The position numbers were made by a program, and so were the translations under genes. DNA of 64,000 nt from Dolomitihabitans soli (GTDB lineage Bacteria; Actinomycetota; Actinomycetes; Streptosporangiales; Streptosporangiaceae): the NCBI RefSeq assembly GCF_022213955.1, contig NZ_JAKNTW010000008.1, positions 1-64,000 of the forward strand, given 5' to 3'. This document shows, piece after piece, positions 46,735 through 55,964 of the stretch (its first letter is position 1; each line of letters starts with the position of its first letter). The notes beneath the pieces were generated by a model that ran no database searches, was not told where the DNA came from, and saw nothing but the letters and a program-made list of their open reading frames with translations.

Positions 46735-47658
46735 TCAGCCGGCGACGGGGGCCGTGGCGCTGAGGGGGGCGGCCGCCACGCGCAGCGCCTCGACGGCGGC
46801 CCGGATCGCGGGGCGGCGCGCGGCGTCGGTGCGCCACAACGCGACGATCCGCCGGGTCGGCCTCGGCAGGATCGGGATCGCGCGGACGCCGGCCGGCAGG
46901 ACATCGAGGCCCAGCCTCGGGATGATCGCGCAGCCGTGCCCGGCCGCCACCAGGGCGAGCTGGGTGGGGTACTCGTCGGCCGTGTAGGCGATGTCGGGCT
47001 CGACCTCGGCCGAGCGGAGGGTGAACACCAGCCAGTCGTGGCAGACCGTGCCCGGCGAGGAACTGATCCACTTCTCGCCGTGCAGTTGGGCGAGCTCGAT
47101 CTCGGCCCGCCCGGCGAGCGGGTGGTCGGCGGGAACCATGACATCGGCGATGTCGTCGAGCAGGGTCGCGTGGGAGAGCCCGTCGGGGAGCGCCATCGGC
47201 CGGTTCAGCCAGTCCTGGGACACCGCGAGGTCGATCTCGCCGCGGGAGACCTCGCGGATCTGCCGCTCCGGCTCCCGCTCGAAGAACTGGAGCTGCAGGT
47301 CGGGGTGGCGCTCGCGGAGCTGGGTGAGGGCGGCCGGCATGAGCCCGCGCGCGGCCGTCGGGAACGCCGCCATGGACAGCTTCCCCACGACCGCGCCGCG
47401 CAGCGCCTCGAAGTCGGCCTCGGCGGTCTCCACCAGGGCGAGAATGCGCTCGGCGTGCTCGGCGAGCAGGCCGGCGGCATCGGTGAGCCGCACCCCGCGG
47501 CCGCTGCGCTCCAGCAGGGGCGCGCCGGTCTCCCGTTCCAGCTTGGCGATCTGCTGGGAGATCGCGGAGGGGGTCACCATCAGTGCTTCGGCCGCCGCGC
47601 CGACCGATCCGTAGACGGCGACGGCGTGCAGGGCCTTCAACCTGTTGAGATCCAACAT
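46735..47658 (-). CDS. LysR-family transcriptional regulator
   Basis: 307 residues. Winged HTH at 1-60: LNRLKALHAVAVYGSVGAAA, ALMVTPSAISQQIAKLERET; then the periplasmic-binding-like effector domain with FPTAARGLMPAALTQL and AGHGCAIIPRLGLD. ATG 47658 (MLDLNRL) is the conserved start; an extra 28 codons upstream are not. It faces the 43-codon ORF at 47733 across 74 bases, which must contain both promoters and the binding site. Effector and targets unknown. Confidence 0.92.
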   Translation of the reverse strand: MLDLNRLKALHAVAVYGSVGAAAEALMVTPSAISQQIAKLERETGAPLLERSGRGVRLTDAAGLLAEHAERILALVETAEADFEALRGAVVGKLSMAAFPTAARGLMPAALTQLRERHPDLQLQFFEREPERQIREVSRGEIDLAVSQDWLNRPMALPDGLSHATLLDDIADVMVPADHPLAGRAEIELAQLHGEKWISSSPGTVCHDWLVFTLRSAEVEPDIAYTADEYPTQLALVAAGHGCAIIPRLGLDVLPAGVRAIPILPRPTRRIVALWRTDAARRPAIRAAVEALRVAAAPLSATAPVAG

Positions 47659-47732
47659 GTAAGCAACTCTAAACGCTAACCCTAAGAATGTCTCGCTTGT
47701 GCTGAAGAGAGCATGCAGGGCAAAATAGATGC

Positions 47733-47864
47733 ATGAGAACACAACGGGTTTCGCGTAACGATTCTGTTCCGACCATCTCGTACCTGGAGGAGCTCGCCCG
47801 CGCCGACCGGGAGCGCCGGATCCGCACCACCACCCGCAAGCCCCAGCCCGCCCCGGCCAACTGA
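47733..47864 (+). CDS. Very small ORF (43 residues) divergent from the LysR gene
   Basis: ATG at 47733 to TGA at 47862-47864. The product begins MRTQRVSRNDSVPTISYLEE and continues LARADRERRIRTTTRK: a polar, Arg-rich peptide with one amphipathic helix. Codon third positions are strongly G/C, as in real genes. TTGTGC (47697) and CAAAAT (47721) at an 18-base gap could form a promoter that starts at the ATG itself (leaderless). A long-loop inverted repeat (47865-47876 with 47913-47924, 11 of 12 pairs) lies after the stop. Family not known. Confidence 0.5.
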   Translation: MRTQRVSRNDSVPTISYLEELARADRERRIRTTTRKPQPAPAN

Positions 47865-47909
47865 GCCGCCCGGGTCAGACGCGGCCCTGAGCGACTACAA
47901 GACCCCCGT

Positions 47910-49196
47910 TCAGACCTGGGCGGCCGCCTTGGCCGCCGCGGGAAGGGCCTCGGTCACCACGGTCAGCGCCTCATCGTCGTGCGACGCCGACAGGAACCAC
48001 GCCTCGTAGGCCGACGGCGGCAGATAGACCCCCTGGTCCAGCATGGCGTGGAAGAACGCGCGGTACGCCGCGGTGTTCTGCCGCTGGGCCCCGGCGAAGT
48101 CGGTGACCTCGTCCCCGGCGAAGAAGATCGAGAACAGGCTCCCCGCGCGCTGGAGACGGTGCGGCACTCCGGCGGCGGTCAGCGCGTCCGACGCGGCCCG
48201 GCCGACCAACTGGGCCGCCGCGTCCACCCGGTCGTAGACGTCCTCGTCGCACAGGCGCAGGGTCGCCAGACCGGCGGCGCAGGCCAGCGGGTTCCCGGAC
48301 AGGGTGCCCGCCTGGTAGACCGGCCCCTCCGGAGCGAGCTGGGCCATCACGTCGGCCCGCCCGCCGAACGCGGCGGCGGGCAGACCGCCCCCCATCACCT
48401 TGCCGAACGTCATCAGGTCGGCCTCGACCGGGTCCAGCCCGTACCAGCCCGAGGGCGAGACCCGGAAGCCCGTCAGCACCTCGTCCATGATCAGCAGTGC
48501 GCCGTTCGCGGAGCACAGCTCGCGCAGCCGGGCGTTGAACCCGGGAAGCGGCGGCACCACGCCCATGTTGGCCGGGCACGCCTCGGTGATCACACAGGCG
48601 ATCTCGAAGGCGGCGAACGCCTCCGCCACCGCCGCCACGTCGTTGTAGGGCAGCACGATCGTGTCGGCCGCCGCCGCGCCGGTCACGCCCGGGGTGTCGG
48701 GCAGCCCGAAGGTGGCGACCCCGGAGCCGGCCGCCGCCAGCAGCGCGTCGACGTGCCCGTGGTAGCAGCCCGCGAACTTGACGATCTTCGACCTGCCGGT
48801 GAACCCCCTGGCCAGCCGTACCGCCGACATGGTGGCCTCGGTGCCCGAGCTGACCAGCCTGACCTTCTCCACCGGGCCCACCCGGGAGACGATCTCCTCC
48901 GCCAGTTCGACCTCGCCAGCGGTGGCCGTGCCGTACGAGGTGCCGTGGGCGAGGGCTTCGTGCAGGGCCTCGACCACGGCGGGATGACGGTGCCCGAGGA
49001 TCATCGGACCCCAGGAGCAGACGAGGTCGGCGTAACGGTTGCCGTCGACGTCGACGATGAAGGGCCCCTGGCCCGCGGCCATGAACCTGGGCGTGCCCCC
49101 GACCGCGCCGAACGCGCGCACCGGTGAGTTGACGCCACCGGGAACGACTCCCCTGGCCCGGTCGAAAAGCTCCGCTGACTTCTGAGTACGGCTCAC
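47910..49196 (-). CDS. hemL: Glutamate-1-semialdehyde 2,1-aminomutase
   Basis: 428 residues, PLP enzyme that turns glutamate-1-semialdehyde from HemA into 5-aminolevulinate. The PLP lysine is in [20 protein letters not shown]; other hallmarks are [20 protein letters not shown] and [10 protein letters not shown]. The start is taken at GTG 49196 ([14 protein letters not shown]). The open frame continues far upstream but overlaps the Prim-Pol gene. It lies 20 bases after that gene and thus shares its transcript, apart from the rex-hem run. Confidence 0.96.
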   Translation of the reverse strand: MSRTQKSAELFDRARGVVPGGVNSPVRAFGAVGGTPRFMAAGQGPFIVDVDGNRYADLVCSWGPMILGHRHPAVVEALHEALAHGTSYGTATAGEVELAEEIVSRVGPVEKVRLVSSGTEATMSAVRLARGFTGRSKIVKFAGCYHGHVDALLAAAGSGVATFGLPDTPGVTGAAAADTIVLPYNDVAAVAEAFAAFEIACVITEACPANMGVVPPLPGFNARLRELCSANGALLIMDEVLTGFRVSPSGWYGLDPVEADLMTFGKVMGGGLPAAAFGGRADVMAQLAPEGPVYQAGTLSGNPLACAAGLATLRLCDEDVYDRVDAAAQLVGRAASDALTAAGVPHRLQRAGSLFSIFFAGDEVTDFAGAQRQNTAAYRAFFHAMLDQGVYLPPSAYEAWFLSASHDDEALTVVTEALPAAAKAAAQV

Positions 49197-49216
49197 GCCA
49201 CCAAGGCTAGCCCTAC

Positions 49217-49876
49217 CTACTGCTGATCCGCCGATGGGTCGTAGTCGTCGGCGAGCCAGTCGAGAACCCGCAGCGGGTCGGGCAGCGGACGCCCGTCGGG
49301 GCGGCGGAGCCAGGAGACGGGCTGGCCGGTCGGCAGCGTGGACGGCGGGGCCAGCACATAGCTGTCGCGGCAGTGCCAGCGCAGACCGGGCGTGCTGTCG
49401 ATGGTCTCGGGACCGGTGTCGAGGGTGCAGGACCACCACTCGTCCTCGTCTTCCGGGTTGTTGCGGGTCGCCACATAGAACAGGACCCGGTCACCGTTCG
49501 CGGCGACCGGGCCCGTGTCGGAACCTGAGGCGTCCATCCTCGCCAGGGCGGTGAGCCCGGCGGTGAGCGGTACGTCGAACACGTCGAACACCCGCCCGGT
49601 GGGCAGGATCACGTTGGCCTCCGGAGCCTGCTCCCACCATCGCGTGAGCTGGGCCGTGTCCACCGTGGCCTGCATCTGCCACGCTCGGGAGAGCGGATGC
49701 GTGCCGGGATCGGGACAGCCGACCCGGTCGCAGGAACAGGCCCGGCCGCCTTGGCGCAGCGCGTGCGCGCCGGGACAGCTCGCCCAGCCGAGGGCGGCGT
49801 ATTCCAGCACGGCGGCGGACCTGGACACATGACGAGCTCGTCGTTTGGTACGCCGAGCGAGTGGTACCCCCACCAT
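49217..49876 (-). CDS. Prim-Pol-like N-terminal domain protein
   Basis: 219 residues resembling the bifunctional DNA primase/polymerase N-terminal (AEP) domain: [20 protein letters not shown], a cysteine/His patch ([16 protein letters not shown]), [20 protein letters not shown] and [14 protein letters not shown]. The catalytic DxD expected after the first strand reads DVFDVP, and the helicase part of true replication proteins is missing, so primase activity is doubtful. ATG 49876 follows GGAGG. It precedes hemL in the same transcript. Role unknown. Confidence 0.75.
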   Translation of the reverse strand: MVGVPLARRTKRRARHVSRSAAVLEYAALGWASCPGAHALRQGGRACSCDRVGCPDPGTHPLSRAWQMQATVDTAQLTRWWEQAPEANVILPTGRVFDVFDVPLTAGLTALARMDASGSDTGPVAANGDRVLFYVATRNNPEDEDEWWSCTLDTGPETIDSTPGLRWHCRDSYVLAPPSTLPTGQPVSWLRRPDGRPLPDPLRVLDWLADDYDPSADQQ

Positions 49877-50071
49877 CAGTTTCCTCCGTCCGCGCGCCAG
49901 AGGCTGCCCATAGGCTTCCCGCAAGACCCAGAGAACGCCCTATGGGGGTTAGAACCGCCTCACAAGGGACGTTGGGCCACCAAACAGCAGGGTGTACGCC
50001 ACCTGGGACACACCAATATTCGTCTTCGCACTCTAACGCACACGCACCAGACGCCTGACGGAAACCCCCCG

Positions 50072-51055
50072 TTAGAGCTTGCGAGCCACCTCGGTCGCCC
50101 AGTACGTGAGGATCATGTCGGCCCCGGCGCGCCGGATCGCGATCAGCGATTCCATAATCATCCGATCCCGGTCGATCCAGCCGTTCGCCGCCGCCGCCTC
50201 GACCATGGCGTACTCCCCGCTCACCTGGTAGGCGGCGACGGGCACCTGCACCGTGTCGCGGATCTGGCGCAGGATGTCGAGGTAGGCGAGAGCGGGCTTG
50301 ACCATGACCGCGTCGGCTCCCTCGGCGAGGTCCAGGCGCACCTCGCGCAGCGCCTCGCCGACGTGACCCGCCGGGTCCTGCTGGTGGGAGCTGCGGTCGC
50401 CGAACTGCGGCGCGCACTCCGCGGCCTCCCGGAAGGGTCCGTAGAACGACGAGGCGAACTTCGCGGAGTAGGCGAGGATCGGCAGGTGCGCGAACCCGGC
50501 GGCGTCGAGGGCGGCACGGATGGCGGCGACCTGGCCGTCCATCATCCCGCTCGGCGCGATGACGTGGGCGCCCGCGCGCGCCTGGGCCACCGCGATCGAG
50601 GCGTACCGCTCCAGCGTGGCGTCGTTGTCCACCTCGCCGCCGGGCGTCAGCACGCCGCAGTGCCCGTGGTCGGTGAACTCGTCGAGGCAGGTGTCGGCCA
50701 TCACCACCAGCGCGTCGCCCACCTCAGAGGTCACATCGGCCAGCGCGACCTGCACGATGCCCTCGGGGTCGTCGCCCGCCGAGCCCCGCGCGTCCTTCAC
50801 CGCGGGGATGCCGAACAGGATCAGGCCGCCGACACCCGCCTCCGCCGCCTCGTGGGCCGCCTTGCGCAGCGAGTCACGGGTGTGCTGGAACACGCCGGGC
50901 ATCGAGGAGACGGCCTGCGGCTCGGCGATGCCCTCCTTGACGAACGCCGGCAGGACCAGCTCCGCCGGATGCAGCCTGGTCCCGGCCACCAACCGCCGCA
51001 TCGACGCCGTACGGCGCAGCCTCATCGGACGCGCGACAGGGAACTCAGCGGTCAT
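50072..51055 (-). CDS. hemB: Porphobilinogen synthase (ALA dehydratase)
   Basis: 327 residues, TIM barrel joining two 5-aminolevulinates to porphobilinogen. The two Schiff-base lysines are in YSAKFASSFYGPFREA and DAVMVKPALAYLDIL. The metal loop CLDEFTDHGHCGVL keeps two cysteines and a His. ATG 51055, 13 bases after the cobA/hemD stop. Last gene of the rex-hem run. Confidence 0.97.
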   Translation of the reverse strand: MTAEFPVARPMRLRRTASMRRLVAGTRLHPAELVLPAFVKEGIAEPQAVSSMPGVFQHTRDSLRKAAHEAAEAGVGGLILFGIPAVKDARGSAGDDPEGIVQVALADVTSEVGDALVVMADTCLDEFTDHGHCGVLTPGGEVDNDATLERYASIAVAQARAGAHVIAPSGMMDGQVAAIRAALDAAGFAHLPILAYSAKFASSFYGPFREAAECAPQFGDRSSHQQDPAGHVGEALREVRLDLAEGADAVMVKPALAYLDILRQIRDTVQVPVAAYQVSGEYAMVEAAAANGWIDRDRMIMESLIAIRRAGADMILTYWATEVARKL

Positions 51056-51068
51056 CTCGTCTCCTCAC

Positions 51069-52661
51069 TCACTTGGTGCGGCGGCGCGCGCCCCTACGCG
51101 TCTGCGAGGGCCTGCGCGGCATCTCTCCGGCCGCGACCGACGCCTGCCGCTGCTTCGCACCGTACTCCGCGAGAGCGGACGCGAGAGCCGAAGCCGAAGG
51201 TTTGTCCGCCATCACATCGACCCTGAGGCCGAACTCCTCGGCGGTCTTGGCCGTCTGCGGGCCGATGACCGCGATGACCGTCACGTTGTGCGGCTTGCCC
51301 GCGATGCCGACCAGATTGCGCACGGTGGAAGAAGACGTGAACAGGACCGCGTCGAAGCCGCCGCCCTTGATCGCCTCGCGGATCGGGGCCGGCGGGGGCG
51401 CGGCACGCACGGTCCGGTAGGCGGTGACGTCGTCGCACTCCCAGCCCAGCTCGGTCAGCCCGGCCACCAGGCTCTCCGTGGCGATGTCGGCCCTCGGCAG
51501 CAGCACCCGGTTGATCGGGTCGAGCATCGAGTCGTACGGCGGCCACTCCGCCAGCAGCCCTTCCGAGGACTGCTCGCCCGAGGGCACCAGATCCGGCCGG
51601 ACGCCGAACTCGACCAGCGCCCGCGCGGTGGCCTCGCCCACGGCGGACACCTTCAGCCCGGCGAACGCCCGAGCGTCCAGGCCGTACTCCTCGAACTTCT
51701 CCCGCACCGCCTTGACCGCGTTGGCGCTGGTGAACGCCACCCACTCGTAACGGCCGGTGACCAGACCCTTGATGGCACGATCCATCTGCTGCGGGGTGCG
51801 CGGCGGCTCGACGGAGATCGTCGGGACCTCCTCGGGCACCGCGCCGTACGACCGCAACTGGTCCGACAACGCGGCGGACTGCTCCTTGGTGCGCGGCACC
51901 AGCACCCGCCAGCCGAACAGCGGCTTGGTCTCGAACCACGACAGGCGGTCGCGCATGCCGACCGCCTCGCCCACGACGATCAGCGCGGGCTCGGTCATCC
52001 CCGCGTGCTTGAGGTCGGGGCCGAGCCTGCCGAGCCTGGACACCACGGTGTACTGCTCGGTCGTGGTGCCCGCGCTGGTCACCGCCACGGGCGTCGAGTC
52101 GGACCGGCCACCCGCGACGAGCGCCTTGCCGATCGCGACCGCGTCGGCCACGCCGTTGTAGATCACCAGCGTGCCGGCCGCCGCCGCGTGCGTGGACCAG
52201 TCGTCCACCTGCGCGGCGTCGACCACCCTGAACTCGGGCGTGGACGCCGCGGCCGGGATGCCCGCGTACGTCAGGACGGCGGTCGCCGGCGGCACACCGG
52301 GCACGATCTCGAAGTCCACCTCCGCCTTCGCGCAGGCCGCCACCTCCTCGGTGACCGAGGAGAAGAACATCGGGTCGCCCGCGCACAGCCGCACGACCCG
52401 GCGACCGCCCTTGGCCGCCTTCACCGCGCTCAGCGAGGCGGCGGCGTAGTCGGTGGACTCGTCGGCGGTGTCGACGATTTCGACGCCCGTACGGCAGTGC
52501 CGCAGCAGCGCGCCGTACGCCTCCCGGTCAAGGACGACGATGTCGGCCTGGGCGAGGAGATCAGCGCCTCGCAACGTCAGGAGGTTCTCATCGCCTGGGC
52601 CGGCGCCGACGAAGGCGACGAACCCGCTCGGATGCTGGAAGGCTGGACTTGCGGAACTCAA
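51069..52661 (-). CDS. hemD: Fused uroporphyrinogen-III methyltransferase-like and uroporphyrinogen-III synthase
   Basis: 530 residues. N-terminal ~250: tetrapyrrole-methylase fold with FVGAGPGDENLLTLRGADLL and EIVPGVPPATAVLTYAGIPA; the SUMT motif GGDP appears as CAGDPMFF, so methylation activity is uncertain. C-terminal ~270: HemD, with WRVLVPRTKEQSAALSDQL, WVAFTSANAVKAV, and VLLPRADIATESL. HemD closes hydroxymethylbilane into uroporphyrinogen III. The same fusion is usual in actinomycetes. It begins five bases after hemC. Confidence 0.94.
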   Translation of the reverse strand: MSSASPAFQHPSGFVAFVGAGPGDENLLTLRGADLLAQADIVVLDREAYGALLRHCRTGVEIVDTADESTDYAAASLSAVKAAKGGRRVVRLCAGDPMFFSSVTEEVAACAKAEVDFEIVPGVPPATAVLTYAGIPAAASTPEFRVVDAAQVDDWSTHAAAAGTLVIYNGVADAVAIGKALVAGGRSDSTPVAVTSAGTTTEQYTVVSRLGRLGPDLKHAGMTEPALIVVGEAVGMRDRLSWFETKPLFGWRVLVPRTKEQSAALSDQLRSYGAVPEEVPTISVEPPRTPQQMDRAIKGLVTGRYEWVAFTSANAVKAVREKFEEYGLDARAFAGLKVSAVGEATARALVEFGVRPDLVPSGEQSSEGLLAEWPPYDSMLDPINRVLLPRADIATESLVAGLTELGWECDDVTAYRTVRAAPPPAPIREAIKGGGFDAVLFTSSSTVRNLVGIAGKPHNVTVIAVIGPQTAKTAEEFGLRVDVMADKPSASALASALAEYGAKQRQASVAAGEMPRRPSQTRRGARRRTK

Positions 52662-52666
52662 GGGAA

Positions 52667-53575
52667 CTACTCCCCCATCAACATGCCGGCCCCCTCGGCC
52701 ACCATGGCGGTCGCGAGATCACGACCGAGCTCCACGGCCCCCGAGGGCGGTCCAGCGGCGGACTTGCGGATCGCACGCCTGCCGTCAAGTGCGACGACGA
52801 CGGCGGTCAGGTTCAGAGTGTGCCCAGCTACGACGGCGAACGCACCTACCGGAGCCGCGCACCCGGCTTCCAGGGTGGCCAGCACGGACCGCTCGGCCGC
52901 CACGGCCGCGCGGGTCGCGGGGTCGTCGAGCACGCCGAGCAGTTCGGCCAGGTCAGCCCGGCCGGCACGGCACTCCACCGCCAGAGACCCCTGGCCGGGA
53001 GCCGGCAGCATCTCCTCGACCTCGAACAGCTGGGAGATCTCGGAGGTCCTGCCGATCCGGGCCAGACCGGCGGCGGCCAGCACGATCGCGTCGAGCTCGC
53101 CGGCCTGGACCTTAGCGATCCTGGTGTCGGCGTTGCCGCGGATCGGCACGTAGTCGAGGTCAGGCCTGAGCATCCGGAGCTGGGCGACGCGGCGCGGCGA
53201 GCCGGTGCCCACCTTCGCGCCCGCGGGCAGGTCGGCGAGCTTCGCGTCGCCCACCAGCGCGTCCCGGTAGTCATGCCTGGTCGGGGTCGCGACCAGCGTC
53301 ACCTTCGGGTCGGGCGCGGTCGGGAGGTCCTTCAGCGAGTGGACGGCGAAGTCGATCTCGCCCTCGATCAGCTTGTCGCGGAGCGCGCTGACGAACACCC
53401 CGGTGCCGCCGAGCTGGGTGAGCTGGGCCTTCGTGACGTCACCGAAGGTCGTCACGCCGACCAGTTCGACGGCGCGGCCGGTCAGCTCGGTGAGCCGGTC
53501 GGCGACCATCTGCGACTGGGTCGTCGCCATGAGACTGCGCCTGGTGCCCAAGCGCAGCGGATCGGTGTCGTTCAC
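52667..53575 (-). CDS. hemC: Hydroxymethylbilane synthase
   Basis: 302 residues, joins four porphobilinogens in a chain on a dipyrromethane cofactor. LRLGTRRSLMATTQSQMVA starts it; FAVHSLKDLPT and GTGSPRRVAQLRML are substrate-binding; the cofactor cysteine is in LEAGCAAPVGAFA. GTG 53575 overlaps the hemA stop (GTGA). Confidence 0.97.
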   Translation of the reverse strand: MNDTDPLRLGTRRSLMATTQSQMVADRLTELTGRAVELVGVTTFGDVTKAQLTQLGGTGVFVSALRDKLIEGEIDFAVHSLKDLPTAPDPKVTLVATPTRHDYRDALVGDAKLADLPAGAKVGTGSPRRVAQLRMLRPDLDYVPIRGNADTRIAKVQAGELDAIVLAAAGLARIGRTSEISQLFEVEEMLPAPGQGSLAVECRAGRADLAELLGVLDDPATRAAVAAERSVLATLEAGCAAPVGAFAVVAGHTLNLTAVVVALDGRRAIRKSAAGPPSGAVELGRDLATAMVAEGAGMLMGE

Positions 53576-54873
53576 CGTTCCACCTCCGTCTCGATCGGCT
53601 GGGTGTGGCTGACCGCCTCGGGAACCTTCGGATCCAGGTCGAACAGCTCCCTCAGCGCCTCTGCGTAATGGTCTCCGGACGCGGAGGCCGCGAGTTGCTT
53701 GACCCGCACGGTGGGCTCGTGGAGCAACTTGTCGACCACCCGGCGCAACGTCTGCGTCACCTCGTCACGTGCCCGTCCTTCGAGCTCGGGAACCCGGGAG
53801 ATCAGCCGCCCGAGCTCCGCGTCGAGCACCTCGGCCGCCTTGGCGCGCAACGCGACCACCGTGGGCGTCACCCGGGCCGAGCGGGCGCCGTCGAGGTAAC
53901 CGGCCACCTCGTCGGTCACGATCCGCCTGGCGTCGGTGATCGCCTCGGTCCGGGCGGCGCTCTCGCCGAGCCCCGACTCCTGTATGGCCTCCAGGTCGAC
54001 CAGCGTCACCCCGGGCAGCGCCCGCACCACGGGATCGATGTCGTGCGGCAGCGCCAGGTCGAGCAGGAACACCTGGCGGCCGGAAGTCAGCATTTCAGGA
54101 GTGATCAACACGGTGCCCGCGCCGGTGCACGAGATGACGAGGTCGACCCCGGCCAGCTCGGTGCCGAGGGCGTCGAACTCGACGGCCCGCCCGCCGACGG
54201 TCTCCGCCAGCCGTACGGCACGCTCGAAGGTGCGGTTGGCCACGACGATGTCGCTCACGCCCGCGCGGGCCAGGGTCGCGGCGGACAGCGCGCTCATCGA
54301 GCCCGCCCCGACGACCAGGGCCCGCCTGCCCGCGAGCGGACCGAGGACCCGTTCGGCCAGCGTGAGACCCACGCCGACCAGGGAGGCGCCCGCCCGGTCG
54401 ATGTCGGTGTCGGTGTGCACGCGCTTGCCGACGCGCAGGGCCTGCTGGAAGAGCTCGTTGAGGGTCGAGCCCAGAGTGCCCTGCTCCTGGGCGAGCCTGA
54501 GCGCCTGGCGCACCTGGCCGAGGATCTGGCCCTCGCCGACCACCATCGACTCCATGCCGCCCGCGACGGAGAACAGATGCTGGACCGCGCGATCCTCGTA
54601 GTGGACGTAGAGGTGCGGCGCGAGGCGCTCGACGGGCACCCCGGAGTGGGCGCTGAGCAGCTCGGTCACGGCGGTGACCGCGCCGTGGAAGCGGTCGACG
54701 TCGGCGTAGACCTCCACCCGGTTGCACGACGAGACCACCAGGGCCTCGGCCACGCACTCGTCGTGGTGGACATCGCGCAAGAGCTTGACCAGCGCGTCAC
54801 CCGCGACTGAGACACGTTCCAGCAGGGCCACCGGAGCCGTCTGATGGCTCACTCCCACAGCAAGGACGCTCAT
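53572..54873 (-). CDS. hemA: Glutamyl-tRNA reductase
   Basis: 433 residues, first and rate-setting step of C5 heme synthesis, reducing glutamyl-tRNA to glutamate-1-semialdehyde with NADPH. The catalytic cysteine is in LVVSSCNRVEVYADV (~50); GGMESMVVGEGQILGQVRQA and VVGAGSMSALSAATLA (NADPH site) follow. ATG 54873 overlaps the rex stop (ATGA). It supplies HemL, encoded at 47.9 kb. Confidence 0.97.
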   Translation of the reverse strand: MSVLAVGVSHQTAPVALLERVSVAGDALVKLLRDVHHDECVAEALVVSSCNRVEVYADVDRFHGAVTAVTELLSAHSGVPVERLAPHLYVHYEDRAVQHLFSVAGGMESMVVGEGQILGQVRQALRLAQEQGTLGSTLNELFQQALRVGKRVHTDTDIDRAGASLVGVGLTLAERVLGPLAGRRALVVGAGSMSALSAATLARAGVSDIVVANRTFERAVRLAETVGGRAVEFDALGTELAGVDLVISCTGAGTVLITPEMLTSGRQVFLLDLALPHDIDPVVRALPGVTLVDLEAIQESGLGESAARTEAITDARRIVTDEVAGYLDGARSARVTPTVVALRAKAAEVLDAELGRLISRVPELEGRARDEVTQTLRRVVDKLLHEPTVRVKQLAASASGDHYAEALRELFDLDPKVPEAVSHTQPIETEVER

Positions 54874-55577
54874 GCGGTCTCTCCCTGCTGCCACTCGTCG
54901 GCCATCACTGGCCCCCCACTTTCGCGATCCGATTTGCGTTGCTCGTGAAACGCCAGGATCTGCAGTTCGATAGATAGGTCGACTTTACGGACATCGACGC
55001 CATCTGGCACTGACAGCACGACGGGAGCGAAGTTCAGGATGCTGGTGACACCGGCGGCCATGACCCGGTCGCACACCTGCTGGGCGGCCGTCGCCGGTGT
55101 CGCGATCACCACGATCGACACTCCTCGCCGCTCGATCACGGTTTCCAGCTCGTCGATGTGCTCGACATTCAATCCGGCTATGTGGTCGCCCACCACTTCG
55201 GGGTCGGCATCCAGGAGCGCCGCGACCCGGAAGCCGCGGGAGACGAATCCGCCGTAGTTGGCGAGCGCACGGCCGAGGTTGCCGACCCCGACGATGGCCA
55301 CCGCCCAGTCCTGGGTGAGGCCCAGCTCACGGGAGATCTGGTAGATCAGGTATTCCACCTCGTAGCCGACACCGCGCGTGCCGTACGAACCCAGGTGGGA
55401 GAGGTCCTTGCGGAGTTTGGCGGAGTTGACGCCGGCGGCGAGCGCCAGGTCTTCCGAGCTCACGGTGGCCACGCCCCGGTCGGCCATGCCCGTCAGCGCC
55501 CGCAGGTAGAGGGGCAGCCGCGCGACGGTCGCATCGGGGATGCCACGTTCGCGAGCATGGGGCAGGCGGCGGATCAC
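54870..55577 (-). CDS. rex: Redox-sensing repressor Rex
   Basis: 235 residues. Winged HTH in the first ~80: IPDATVARLPLYLRALTGM, LALAAGVNSAKLRKDLSHLG and YGTRGVGYEV; then a Rossmann domain that senses NADH/NAD, with VAIVGVGNLGRALANYGGF. NADH releases it from DNA. GTG 55577 follows GGAG by nine bases; the frame is open far upstream through the operator, which is not coding. It controls its own hem operon and probably menJ-nuo, as both have operators. Confidence 0.96.
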   Translation of the reverse strand: MIRRLPHARERGIPDATVARLPLYLRALTGMADRGVATVSSEDLALAAGVNSAKLRKDLSHLGSYGTRGVGYEVEYLIYQISRELGLTQDWAVAIVGVGNLGRALANYGGFVSRGFRVAALLDADPEVVGDHIAGLNVEHIDELETVIERRGVSIVVIATPATAAQQVCDRVMAAGVTSILNFAPVVLSVPDGVDVRKVDLSIELQILAFHEQRKSDRESGGPVMADEWQQGETA

Positions 55578-55663
55578 GTGCCGGAACTCCAGGGGACAGG
55601 CGTCCGGCTCGGGCCGGGTGCCGACGGGTATCGAAGTGAACAGCGCCTTCCAGGTTAATCCCT

Positions 55664-55681
55664 TTGTGAACGAATGCACAA
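55664..55681. promoter_or_regulatory. Rex operator (ROP) between rex and the glutaredoxin gene
   Basis: TTGTGAACGAATGCACAA fits the Rex consensus, with one mismatched pair inside (GAA against TGC). It lies 87 bases upstream of rex and 32 bases upstream of the divergent glutaredoxin gene, so one site can govern both. Rex therefore represses its own operon and hence hemA-C-D-B. Confidence 0.92.
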
Positions 55682-55712
55682 AGTGAGAGGCAGCTCGGCT
55701 AACGTGACGGGG

Positions 55713-55952
55713 ATGACGGCTCGGATCACACTGCTCGGCAAACCCGGCTGCCACCTCTGCGACGACGCCCGCACGGTGATCGCACGGGTCGCGGGGGAAC
55801 TGGGTGTCTCCTGGGAAGAGAGAGACATCACCAAGTCGGCCGAGGACCAGGAGAAATACTGGGAGATGATTCCGGTCACCCTGATCGACGGCGTTCAGCA
55901 TGACTTCTGGCGGGTCGACGAGACCCGCCTCCGCGCCGCCCTCTCCGGCTGA
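55713..55952 (+). CDS. Glutaredoxin-family protein
   Basis: 79 residues, thioredoxin fold. The redox motif is ITLLGKPGCHLCDDARTVIA (CxxC: CHLC) and the cis-Pro is in MIPVTLIDG. ATG 55713 (MTARITLLG) is the family start; the frame is open 13 codons more, across the Rex operator. It is divergent from rex and may be under the same operator. Bacterial members of this type act as small thiol carriers; the partner in mycothiol-using actinomycetes is unknown. Confidence 0.9.
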   Translation: MTARITLLGKPGCHLCDDARTVIARVAGELGVSWEERDITKSAEDQEKYWEMIPVTLIDGVQHDFWRVDETRLRAALSG

Positions 55953-55964
55953 CCGGCTCACCTC

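Noticed and set aside
54870-55961. Rex frame extended 128 codons upstream
   Set aside because: It crosses the Rex operator and the divergent glutaredoxin gene; the rex family start fits GTG 55577.
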